Shown here piece after piece: positions 1-13,300 of a DNA stretch of 64,000 nucleotides. Made by a program: the position numbers and the translations under genes. The notes beneath the pieces were generated by a model. The model had not been told where the DNA came from and did no database searches. It saw only the letters and a program-made list of their open reading frames with translations. How positions within the stretch are numbered: the first letter of the stretch is position 1; each line of letters begins with the position of its first letter. This DNA comes from Lineus longissimus. Its lineage: Eukaryota > Nemertea > Pilidiophora > Heteronemertea > Lineidae. The stretch is taken from the NCBI RefSeq assembly GCF_910592395.1, contig NC_088324.1, positions 11,806,953 through 11,870,952 of the forward strand, read 5' to 3'.

Positions 1-137
1 TGCTGCTGGACATTCGTGGGGAATGGCAATTCGTAACATGGATTTTAAACGCTGGATAGTGCGCATTTAGGGGGAGATTTCTCGGAAGAATTGTCTGACA
101 TCCTTAACATGTACATTGAATCCTTTTGAACCCTTTT

Positions 138-181
138 TGTTTTTTGTTGTTGTTTTTGTTGTTGTTTTTTGTTGTTTTTTT
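138..181 (+). repeat. T-rich (TTG)n low-complexity tract
   Basis: A run of TTG and T-homopolymer units, not coding. It lies just before a SINE-like tail and may belong to the same decayed insertion. Confidence 0.7.
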
Positions 182-224
182 TAAATCCCACTTGCATGTT
201 TTCTTTAGTGATGACTTTTATTCT

Positions 225-332
225 ATCATGTATTAATGTTTTATTATTTTATTATAAATTGTAAAGCGCTTAGAAGTTTTAACAACGTTAAGCGCTATAA
301 AAATGTTTTTAATAATAATAATAATAATAATA
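225..332 (+). repeat. SINE-like 3' tail with paired AGCGCT motifs and (AAT)n
   Basis: The segment has GTAAAGCGCTTAGA, then about 27 bases later GTTAAGCGCTATAA, then a T run and seven AAT units. Paired AAGCGCT motifs followed by a short trinucleotide tail are, from general knowledge, typical 3' ends of widespread animal SINEs. No tRNA-like head is visible to its left, so this is a tail fragment. The family name is not assigned. Confidence 0.5.
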
Positions 333-1195
333 CATCTACAGCTCTCTTTTAAATCAAGCGGCCAATTGTAACAACTTTGGTCTCACATATCAAAGCAAGC
401 ATTGTTCGATTTCTTCGCGGTAAACCTAGTTATCTAGATTATGTTCGCGGATCTGGCAATCTTTGGATTTGATATGGAAGCACTGCCAAAGACGATGTAT
501 GTGTTTGTCATTGAAAGGAACAGTTATACGTCGTATTTGGCCGTTTGTCAAGGCTTCAGATTGTTATTCTGTCGAACAGAACACTTGGTTTGGTGTTTTT
601 GCAAGAGATGTTGTCATCGAACTTTCTATGGAAATTTAGATACAATAATGTCGGGTCAAATTCTAGCTGTGCGTGTTATTGGTTGGACTGTCGAGCTTCT
701 TCCTACAGAGCATGGTCATTACAATCATATTATTTTGCGCCAGTCAAGCCCACCACAGTTTGGTTATTTATGTTGCCAACTCTCTCTGTATAATAAAATC
801 CATCACCCCGCATTGAGGGGATGGAATCCTACAGAGATGGTGATATTACACAGGGAAATTAATATATTGCTGTACCAACAAATTACAGATGGAATTACTG
901 AGTGATTTTGATCTTGCACCGGGAGGAAGGCCCGGGGTGTTGTCGGCATTGGTTTCGAAGAGAAGTAAGTGCAGTATGATGTATCATACCCCGGGGCGTA
1001 TCCACTAGTGAAGAATGTCATGCTTATATAAAAGATGCTGAATGAATATCTTCTTTACAAAGCATGCTGTTAAAAGAATGTTTAAAGAAGAAAAAATTAT
1101 GCGCTTATATGCGCTTGTTTCTAGGGCGGTTAATGCTAATCTAAGTGATTATGATGACTTTTGTCGCTGTAATTGGTGTGTCTGTATAACGCCCT

Positions 1196-2391
<1,196 letters not shown>

Positions 2392-3687
2392 TAATTCTTC
2401 TGAGAAAAAAAAATTAAGTATATGTATCCATGGTTCTTTTCTCATTATATTACGACCTTTATATGGCCAGCCCAGCTCAGATTCATTAGCGAAGAGATGG
2501 CTTTACTAGGTCAATATCGAACGCAGCGGATCAGCGTCTCGACCTTGGGACAGCTTACATTAAAGTGCCATATAACTTTAGCGTTCCCCGCGGTGTGGCA
2601 ATTCCAACATGATCTAGATAATGATATTTACCATTGAAACTCGGGATAGGAGGTTTTCTTCAATCTTTGCGTGACATACGTTTCGTAAACTTTAGGTCGG
2701 TTGAAAATTTGTGTAGGGCAATGAGACTTCCGTCGCTCCATACTGAATAAACTATCGATGTAAGATAAGTCGAAAATTTAAAGGGCTTTCAGAGTGCACA
2801 TCGAAGATAATCGCCTTTCTCTATAGACCCAATATTGCCCTTGTAAAAAACATCTTTCAGTCTCAGTTTTCAATACGTTTACTTTCGTGTTCATCATTTT
2901 TGATATTGATTATTTTCCTGACAACCCTACGCGGCACCACTTAAAGATGATCTCCGGTTCGTCTGGGTAGTATAGGAGATTGGATTCTGGTGGGTTACGT
3001 ATCATGAATGTACTAATCGTGCAAAGATTTCATTCCACATATTGATCATCGATTGACGCATTAAAAATGGATGGTTTCTTCGAAATTAATCCCTTCCTTC
3101 AAACTCGGGGCAACTCGGTAGTATTAATTTCAATTCTGGGGCATAAAACTTTGACCTTTGTGTTTTATATGAAGTTAAGCTGTCCAATACAGTGCACACT
3201 TTAAATAGTTAAGGTCATGTTTCATCACTCCATGTAGGCTGCACTTTCACGTATGAATTCCCGGCTTCATTTACGACGTTTTTACAATTATAGTAACATT
3301 CTATGAGTTCCATAAGTCATATCATTGCCAAGAATATGTAAGCTCGCCTTATATAGTCTTGGTATATAATTCGTACCTCTAGCCACTCAAAAAAGATGGA
3401 TAGCGATGTATCAAGAAATAAAATGAACATGTCACTTAATAATACACTACAAAGCCTTCCTCCGGCTCAATTCCCAATACAATTTGACTGACTCGCAATA
3501 GAATGTGAAGTAGTGACGCTAAATTCTTTTAAACACTTTCTGTATACAGTTGTATAAATTATATCATTTTGTTTGATGCTTTATAGTTACTTATTTGACC
3601 CCCCCCCCCTCTCCGCCAATGATATGGATTACTGCTTCATGATGATATTAACTTACTATCTTAATTATATTGACAAAATGAACTGAC
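2392..3687. other. Non-coding, no gene seen
   Basis: AT-rich sequence without a recognisable exon. An 11-C run lies at 3599-3609. If the discoidin exon to the right is read correctly, this is part of the following intron of that minus-strand gene; I did not find the exon that should complete the discoidin domain. Confidence 0.5.
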
Positions 3688-3793
3688 CTGCCGAATTTTC
3701 CGCTGACTGACTTGGCATCGTAGGTTGAGCTTGCCGATATTGCTTCGTCTGGGATGTCACCAGACTCCATGCCTAGAGGTAGGTTACATTCAT
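3688..3793 (-). CDS. Exon opening an F5/8C (discoidin) domain, DDR-like
   Basis: A strong acceptor (TTTTTCTCTTTGCAG, minus strand) precedes 106 nt ending at AG|GTCAGT. Read in phase 1 it encodes a peptide with DECNLPLGMESG, IPDEAISASSTY and SGKFGR. This matches the start of coagulation factor 5/8 C-type domains (Cys, PLGM-SG, IPD-x-I-ASS). The IPDE-x-I-x-ASS...K-x-GR pattern is closest to vertebrate discoidin domain receptors (collagen-binding receptor tyrosine kinases), where the domain follows the signal peptide directly. The WCP-containing second part of the domain must lie on another exon, not seen here. An alternative donor (GTAAGT) 31 nt downstream would also stay open but fits the family less well. 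Another discoidin-domain protein remains possible. Confidence 0.75.
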
Positions 3794-6527
3794 CTGCAAA
3801 GAGAAAAAGATGCAGAACTGTACATTGAGTAGTATTTTGCAATCAACAAGGGAAAAGGCGAATATGACTGTCTCAACTTCGCCATGAATAAAAGTAAACA
3901 AAATTTAACAATCTGAAATGAAAAACCCCAACTATCAAGGAACGTCATTTGTAATGCATTCCCATAAGGATAGCGAAGGAAAATTTTAAGAAATTCCAGA
4001 AACGTTCTTCTTCTTGAGTGTGATCAGCGTAGCCTGCTTCGCTGTCACTATGATAAACTATTACAGGAGTTCACTCAGATTTGGTAGTCATCAACCGGGG
4101 TTGCCATTCATGCCGGCGGGAGTCATCAAACTACAGTAACGGGCAGCACATGTGGCCCGGAACCGTGTCGGTGAAAGAGAATCGCCACATATATCGTGTA
4201 AACCCCAACGAGATGTTTGCCGGTAGGATCGACATCATCAGCATCTTTAAATCTCAATCAATCTACCCTCCTGTTGGTTTTATAGTCGTCGATGCAATCA
4301 CACGAAATGTATTGACAAGCTCTCAGCAGCTATTGGGTGAGGTTCTCGGATCGATGCTATTTAGCCACTTTTATCCTTTATCTCCTCCCAACGAATCGCA
4401 TTTACCAAGTGGGCGCTAAGGGATAGAACCAAGAGTCTGTTTTCGTCCATATGGAAAAATAGAATTAACTGCTGCATTTCGTGACAAATGGCGTAAAAAG
4501 CTGCAGTTGAAGTTAACGGGAAAAAATTTGCGCCTGGGAAATTTAGTTTCTCTTTCCAGATTCTTTAGCATTAAATCCGCATGGGTTATAAATCGACATT
4601 AACAAAGTGCCTTTTCAAACTGAAATCACTTATTAACAGGGTTTTTGTAACAAAGCAATTATTGCAACGCTTTGCATGACCTGGCGTGAGAATCTATGAA
4701 TTCTATATGCGGTTAGTGCCAGAATCATTCCTTGCACTGTCATTCTCTGTACTGAAACTGGATAATAAGTGTTAGTTTTGCTAACATAAAACAAAGTGAT
4801 GTTAAAAATTTACCTAAACCCTTCGTAATAAATACCATACGCCAAACCTTCAGCAACCCATGCTTTAAAGAGTCAACATCTGCTTCTCACCATTCAGACA
4901 TACGTTCGCCAATAGTTGAAATCATTACGAAATCGATCATAAAGATGAATTGATGTTGTGGCACTTCTGAACAATAATCTTCCCTCATTCCTGACAATCT
5001 CAAATGTTTTACGCCAGTTGTTTCGCACGGCGACACAATAATTAAATTTTGAACCAATCAGGAAAGAGCTTCATCTGACGCCGAATTCGTTGTGTGACAC
5101 TTTCACTAAATGGAAACCTTGATTAGAACATTAAGCTGTTGATAATATACACAGAATTGCCTTGTATAGAGATGAAACACATGATACACCTGGGGTACAA
5201 GTCACAATGTAAGGTGGGATGGAGCATTTTGTTTCCTGACCTGTTTACAAGTGGGTAATTCTATTAAGTTGCAATTTAAAACATGTTAACATTTCCTCTT
5301 GAGGTCAGGGTGGAAAAATGGAGTACCACCATGCACCACTGCTGAATGCTGAAATTCTAGGCTATTCGCTGCTAAAACGACGCACTAACTTGGCATCAAC
5401 TTTGTACTGGCGTTGAATCTCTGGGACATGAACCTTCGATAGTCCATTGACCAAGCCGACATCGGATCATCTTCTTCAGAAACTTATGATGTTGCCATGG
5501 TGGTAGATTTATACATCTAAGACGACAGTCATATCACCATTCAAACCTGGTAGAGTCAGATAAGCGATCGACCGATTGCGGTAACCTTCCCTCTAATTGC
5601 TATTCTAAGCTTGTGTCATCTTGATGCTTAATGTCCCGACCTATCAGTCAGAGTCGGACCCAAAATCCCAAAAGGTCTGCCAGTGATTAAAACCGATGCG
5701 CTTGTAATAGTAAGTTGACGCAAATGGTCCACCACATGGGATAGCGTACATTAAACTCCATGAACCCCCACTGAGTTCCTTATTATTCTGTCGTAAAATA
5801 CCCTTCGTTTATCAAGTAGCGCTATAGCAACCATGAGCCGATTAACTGATAGCGACTACACCCAATATCCATGTTCCAACCTTAAAATCTCCAAATGTAT
5901 ACATTTACATTGACACGACAACTAAACCTGATCAAAGTGTTGATGCACGTATATCTCATCCATCATTCCGAAAATCAGAAATCACATCAACATCAATACT
6001 TTGAAAGTCGTTTTTTTTACTCTTCTTCAAGACGTCACGCAATTCGGACAGAAAGTCAAACTCGCGCTTAAAGCTTTGTGGCATGTAGGTGGAGTCGAAG
6101 TTAATTAACGAAATATACCCAATACTTTGAAAGACTATTTTACAGTATATACCATTCGTGCCATAGCTTCTCCTCTTAATTGAATAAGGAGCCCTCATTT
6201 TACGAGGACGTTTAGTTTCTCTTTTACTCTTCTAACCCAGAAATGAAAGGGTGGAATCCCCCAAATTGTTCTAATCAATAGGTTCATCGAACTCTCTACA
6301 TATGAAGTCTGAGTTACATACGCTATGGCATATTGATTTGATAGACACATGTCTTAGTTATCCCCAGGGGGACGCCAAAGGACACAGACGCTGGAAATGT
6401 CTTTATGGGATAACCAAGATTGGTTGAAGGTGTTAAAGGTTTATGGAAAGAGCTCTGTATATTGATCAAATGTTCGAAAATATACAAGTTCATTACAGTA
6501 CTGATGTTATGGCAGTTGCTTTGACCT

Positions 6528-6660
6528 TAGTCCCGGAATCTCTTCCTTCACATAAGCATTTCTTGGGCTCGGCGTCTTGAAGCACGAGGCTCTTAAATTG
6601 TCAAACTCTCCGTACGAACGAGTTCTGTCAGCAAAGTTGGACTTCTAGAGGTGGTGAAGC
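6528..6660 (-). repeat. Diverged direct duplication, copy A
   Basis: This aligns by eye with 6776-6900 at roughly two-thirds identity over the best 63 bases. On the minus strand both copies share one open frame with the same skeleton, S-x-F-A-x-x-T-x-S-Y-G-x-F-x-x-x-R-A-x-C. Copy A lacks a GT donor where copy B has one. Confidence 0.5.
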
Positions 6661-6775
6661 AAGATGTGCGCTTCGCTGTTTGAAGGCAAATTTTGATATC
6701 GTAGCATATTAGTTTGTCTGCCATCATCAAGGAAAGTTTCTTTTAGTTAAGAACGATGAGGATAGCATTGGAACA

Positions 6776-6900
6776 AAGTCCCTTAATCCTTTCTTGACGC
6801 TTGCATTTTTTTAGCTTCGCATCTTACGCAGAAGGCTCTGTGATCACCAAACCATCCATACGATGAAGTATTGCCAGCAAAGGTGGAATCTGTCGAGCAG
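6776..6900 (-). repeat. Diverged direct duplication, copy B, with exon-like core
   Basis: The partner of 6528-6660. In this copy a 62-nt core (6828-6889, minus) is bounded by an acceptor (CTCTTATCTGCTCGACAG) and a donor (TGC|GTAAGA), and encodes STFAGNTSSYGWFGDHRAFC in one open frame. Similarity to copy A runs past both putative splice sites, so duplication of a non-coding block is also possible. The peptide is not recognised. Confidence 0.4.
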
Positions 6901-7328
6901 ATAAGAGCTTATAAGAGCTTATCTCTTGACGTCTTCTTGTCTGTGTAGTCGTTCCCAGTTGGGGATGCCCAGGATGAACACCTGAAGACGGCTTGGGTTG
7001 ATCAAAACCGAGTAGAGGATAGGAGGTATGTTCCTCTTTCAGTAGCCTACAAATATCATACGAGTATCGCTTTGACTAAGTTACGGCTTTCGTTTTATCC
7101 TTTCCTTGATATTGGTATTCCTTGGAGCGTTGCTGCTGGGAGCCAGACATTTGGTGTTTTTTCTCGAGCACCATTAACCATGTTAACTCCCCCCCCCCGT
7201 ACGCACACCTACGCAAAATGGATCAAAACTTGTCAAATGCCCTCCCCTTTATTGAGTCTGTACAGAATAAATGGCTCTTTTTTTCTTTGCGGAGAGTGAA
7301 GGATGAATCAAATGAGTCGTGTACATGA

Positions 7329-7349
7329 TCAGGTATAGATCATACCTGA
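7329..7349. other. Perfect 8-bp hairpin
   Basis: TCAGGTAT and ATACCTGA flank a 5-nt loop. There is no downstream T-run or known RNA context; it is likely incidental. Confidence 0.4.
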
Positions 7350-10300
7350 GACACCAAAAGTTGCTTCGCAATTACCGTGTAGAAGCTGGTCACGTCGTTC
7401 ATCAGTAGGAATTGATAGAAAGTGGATTATCCTCTTATTTGTCAAAGCTGAGACGATTGGTGGTCATCTGCCTGTTTAAGTCTTGTCTACCGTCTAATAA
7501 TAGACTGTGATGAGTTTTGAATTGGCATCCACTGAACGATTGGAATACAAAGGACCGACGAAACCAGGCAGTTCGTGCCAAGTCGTCATCCTCAACAATC
7601 TCAACCCAGTGTACTCGATAACAAAACCTCCTGCAATCTCCAGGACAAGATTTGATATTTGGACAGTACTATTCTATCTTCTTAGATTAATTCGTGTTCA
7701 TTCTGGTATTTGGACAGGACACCAAACTTACCATGATTGGGATTATCTTCAGAAGAAATGAACAAGATATTCTCATTGGTTTCGGTGGTAGAATGAGGTA
7801 TAAGTTGGATTGGGAGAGGATCGTAATTTAAAAGTCTTGACTGTCTTCAGGAGTTGTGGTCAACATGCAAGAATGAGAGACCTTTCAGCTTGATGACCTT
7901 CCTCTTGTAAAATTATTTCATATTGCAAATGATCGTGAGATCATAGTACATTTTCGCGTTCAAGAAATCCGTTTAAACGAGAATGCCAACATGAAATTGG
8001 AGCTTCTTATTAGAAATATGCTAGTTTGCTCTGTGATTGTCAGGCGTTCCGCTTCTCTCGTAATGGGAAAACAAAGACAAACAGCCTCTGTGCGCTTCTA
8101 TTTGGTAATGCGCTCCTTCATATTCAAGACAGCTTCAGTAAGCTCCCCCGTGAATTGAATTACGTCCTTCACAATCGAAGACAGGATTAATAATGATGAT
8201 GCGCATATTATTCACCAGTTTAATTCTTAATGGGGGTGGTTGCCGCGTTGTCGTTCTATTAATGTGTTATTGTGATTGAATGATCCGACGGAGGTATGGG
8301 CGGAAGAGGGAGCCATGAAAGACCAATCGAGTGTGTTTTAGACAAATTGTTGAACGCAATTTTACCATTGACAACTTTGTGAAAAGTGATATCACAACGG
8401 ATGCTCGTTCACTTTTAATTCTCGTCTGCCCAAGTGTTTGTGATAGTTTGGCGGAACTAGCGCACAAACAGTCGATGCATCCGCATTAACATGGCTTACT
8501 TGTATCCCATTATTGACCCCAAAACGTCTTGATATAAAAAAGTCCGTCACGCCTTCTTGTCCATCTTCGTATAACAGGTTTTTCAATTATAATACTCTCC
8601 TCATGCAAACTAGGTGCATTACTGAACAGTGAAAAAGAGCCCTTCTCCTTGTCTGATAGCATTAGCATCCTTGACGATCTGCAGACGTATTATAATGAGA
8701 AGTATCGGCATCAACACACTTCCTTGCATCTCCATTATTGTCAGTGGAATAATTCAATTAGATTAAGTTCCTTAAGTTGGGCCTCAATTGCCTTCCAGTG
8801 AGAATGAAGAATATTCGATTCGGCTCTTAGCGCCTGGGTCATCGGTTTGTGGCTGTTTTTTTTCAGATATTAAAAAGCAAACAACGGTGGCTAGACTAGA
8901 GATGTGTCTCGACTTTGTGCATTTTTGCATACTTAAGCCAACTTAACTGTACTTTCCCTCTACATATCGGGTAAAATATAACCACAGTGATGACAGTTTT
9001 AAGGATCGTAAGCAATTAATGAACCAGCTACAGGTTCTAACTCCAACCTCAGAATAATTGATACCAAATTCAGTTAAGAATCCTGTACTGTACTTCATGT
9101 TAAAGCCTCTTTCCGTGCAACACAACAATGATAACTTTAAGGATGGCTTTTTTTCATCATGATAATTTCCGTACTTAGACCTTTTGTTGTAGGAATCGGA
9201 GGTAGTTTCGGCAAAAGTACTTTAGTGGAAGTTAAATTTGGGGTGATTTTTAAGGGCACTTGAATTTAGTTAAGTGGTGACTATTGCATACCATATCTGC
9301 TGCAAAAGTGGGCAGCGGTGATCGATCTGCCCTAAAATAGCTGGTGGAGGATTGTTCATGCTGGTGGTTTAGCGCATAATAAAGTTCGATCACTTGACAT
9401 ATTTTCTGGTCCAAAACTCTCTGTGGGTACATGTATATATTGCTGCGGTATATGATGCATCATAAGCAGGGAGTGGGTCGCGAAATTATCATCCTATATA
9501 TACGCTTAGGTTGAAATAGGTACCATGCATTTGAATGACGCCACTCCTTTTGGAGTGTACATCACACTGATACGTCCCGGCTCCAGCTCCAGCTAACATC
9601 CCGACTTAAACAGACCCATCATATTGAAATAAATCCGAAGTCAAATTAACTGAGCGATTGTCATAGCGAATAGAAGTTTCAAGTGAAAGCCACAGAGGGA
9701 AATATTTGAGTTATATATTCATAGTCGTCATTGTGGCGTATGTTTGCCTATGCTCTTGAGTTCTCTGCTTATTACTATCAGAATCACTTAACTCTGTGCA
9801 GCTTTAGTGATCAGTTCATACAACATGTATCGATTTATGTCAGCATATTTTCTATAGGCAACGTTTTGCAACTTATGACATGATGTCAAGTGAAGAACTG
9901 AGATGAGTTTTGATGAAAGAGTTGAACTAGCTTAAGTACTCAACTGTTTGTCTAAGTTTTGAAATTGTCACAAATGTATATGCCAAACGCAAGGTCATCC
10001 TCATGCACCTTGTTCTTTAGGAGGACTTGTACTACATAATCCTCCAACGGAGGCAGGATGACTGTGTATGCTAAACTATTGATACTATAGTGTGACTTTT
10101 GTTTTGAAAGGGCAAACATCGTGTCTACCTCTATATCTTCTTCAGTGTTGTTTGTTTTACTTTAAATTGGGGTGGTGAGTCAAAGCAGCCCTGCATTGAG
10201 TCGTGGGACCACATCTCGTTTCTCGAACATGAGAAGTGATCAATCTTACCCAAGTTGTTGTTGTTTTGTAAAAGAATAAATTATCAGATTTAGTGAGACA

Positions 10301-13300
10301 CTCAATAAGAACAACACTGCGAACATGTAGGAATAGGGTTAGTGCTACCCCTGGCATACAAAATACCACAAGATCCCGTGAGAGCGTTATTTATCCAGAG
10401 ACTTTTATCAATAGTCTTAGACTAGTGATCGACGGCAGCCATCATTGAGTTGCAAAACCAAGGCGACATGTTTATTTTGCGTCGACATAAAGCGACTCGG
10501 ATTAAAAGCGCAATGGTAGGATGGTATAGATTCTTCAAGGATGAAATTGATGTTGTATCGCTTTTAGATCGAAGAACTCCAGTTGAATATCAAGTAGTCT
10601 GTTATATAAAGGATTAAGTTGAATTGTTGTGTGATGTACCAGTAACATAATCTGTTGGAGGTACCAGCAATAGAACCTGTTGACGAATGTTCTAGGCGAT
10701 TTGGAAATGCGCACTTCTCTTTGGACGTATTGATCTTGTCTACGTTAAGGGCATCCTGGTATAACCAGTGGTTTTCAATATACTCCGCTCTCTATATTAT
10801 GAGAAAAAATATTTTTTTATAGTTCATGCTGCATGGTGGTGAATGCATTACTCCAGAATCTCGACGATCTTCAACAGCTCTAACCAAGTAAGCCTTGGCG
10901 TCATCAGTAGTTAGTATTACTAAAGGTTTATAAAAAGAATCAAGTCCTTTTTCATACAGTGTCGCTTTGCAAGAAAACAGATATTATTTTTCTAAATATG
11001 ACGCAGATGCAAACAAGAAGTGCAGAAGTTAGTCATAATGCGTTCATCGACGAAAAGCAATCAAGTCAAACATCTTACATGTAGCTCTACATTGCTGAAG
11101 TATTTGATTGTAATTATAAGAATCAACATATCACGTTTTTTTCTCTCAAATATAACTGAATATTTTAGTTTACACTGCCGCCGCCGCATTCAGTAATACT
11201 TATTCAGTGTTGTCGCGGCGTAAGTGATAAAAAAGATCTTCGGGTATTTACCATTTTTACGAAATGGGAATTAGATATGCAGTGCATGGTGCAAAAAGAT
11301 GGTCAAGGGTCAGTTTTCCATCCATTTTGAGAAAATAGGCAAAACCGACAACGGGGCTTGTGGAAAATTCACTAGGACTGCTAGGTTCAGTGCTTTAAAT
11401 CGGCTTATTGACCATGTTATCTTTTCATCACCCCTGACCTGTATGGAGAACTGGGGCTGAGTAGTTGCCAACATGTTATTAACTGGTTCTTTTATGAACA
11501 GCACTTTAATGATCACATTCTTGCAACATCTGTGATTGGTGTGTCTTTCGAACAGAACGAGATGTACTCAATCTCAAAATGGTAAACATATTCACATAGA
11601 AAAAAATTAACTAAGTAATAGTGATTCCGACTATTCTTTTACTTCCGTCCTAATGGCATAATATATGTATTGACCAAGAGATTCTGCTATCTCTTGTGGG
11701 CCTTTGATTGCCTCCAGGGTGGACATTGACGTCCGCTTCTCCTAAATGAAATGGCCCACTGTGGAGTTGATTGCCTGGTCTAAACGCCTTGGGATGGCAC
11801 AACCATATAAACATTGATGATATTAGATTGTGCGGCATGTCAATATTGTCTGGGAAACAAAAGCTCTTATTATTTGGTCCGATGTGACCGTACTTAGCAT
11901 GGAATGTTGGTGTTTGGAAAAATCGGGGGAAAAGAACTATTTTGCACTGTAGCAGTTTGTACCATTACTGCCACGTGATTAAAAAGAGAATTAGATTCCA
12001 GTCCGATTCTGACGGTCCTTTTACAATACGTGATAAATCATCTGGCATCATTTCTGTCTGATAAACCACTGAGGACTTGAACATTTTGAAAAAGTTCTGA
12101 TGGCAAGTGACTTGGTTGCTCTCATGCAGTTGGTTTCGTCGATGTATTCTTTTAAAAAGGCGATTAGATTCCAGGCTGATCTTTTGGTCTAACAAAATGG
12201 CATATCAGAGCAGAATGGGAGCCGATACTTAAGTAGCATGCCATTTGATCTCGACCAATGCAGAAGAACCTGGCAATACTAATATCTTGCAAACTTCGAC
12301 CGATAGATTGGTCAGACTACAAACGGATAAAACATTTAGGAGCTGCTCACTGATGGTGTTACTTCTGAACATGTCTGTTATACCAGTCATAATATTAGAC
12401 TGAGAGTGTAAATTGAATCACAATCTAGAACCTTCCATCAAAAGTTACAGGCGATCGGGTTAGCTTTGTTATATGAGCCCCTTGACCCGCGATCACGAAG
12501 TCTTGCTGGGACTACACGTCCCTGGATGCTTTATCAGCCAACAAGAACATTGTATAAATATGAGTAGAAAAAGAATCTTATATACAGATGCTTTCGGCTG
12601 CCAAATTAATTTTGGTTTTTAGCAGATGAGCCTCCAGTGACTTTGGATAGTCCCTAGCATTGCCTTAATGTTTTCCAACCAAACAACTGGTAGATTGGAT
12701 CTTGGTTATGGAAAGATATTCTGAATCTTCATGGTGATATCGGTAGCTGGTAGGCGCTGGGCTTGGGTCGGTCGCTGATAGTAGCATGGCTGGTGAGGTC
12801 TCCGCATCAGGCATTGCGAAGTGTGAAATATTTCGCCAGCAATAAAGTTGAACGCATGCGTCAGCCTCAAACCAAAGCCAACAAATAGGAATACGGATTG
12901 AAAACACACAAAGGAAGAGAAAATTTGGTTACCGTGTAATCTAATAAATTACGGGAGAAGTCAATAATACGCGGCATTCTGAGGCGGAGTTTGGGTTTTC
13001 CTTGCGGTGGCTGCAGGATACAGCAAGCATAGGTTTAGCTGTCAGAAGTATTGTTGGCTTGATTAGAAGGAAATTAGGTTGATTTCACTTCTACAAAGTC
13101 GAGAACGGATGATGGGGCTAAGCATGATTATTGTAATGGACAAATAATTCTGCCAACGTTACGACCAGAGTCAATTGAAAATGTCATTATCGGAATGCAA
13201 CTCATTGAACAACCATGCAAATGAGGTACTTCACAACGACTAATCTGATATCCGTTTGGCTCGCCATTGTCATACTGTTTGTCATTATCCACTTGAAATA

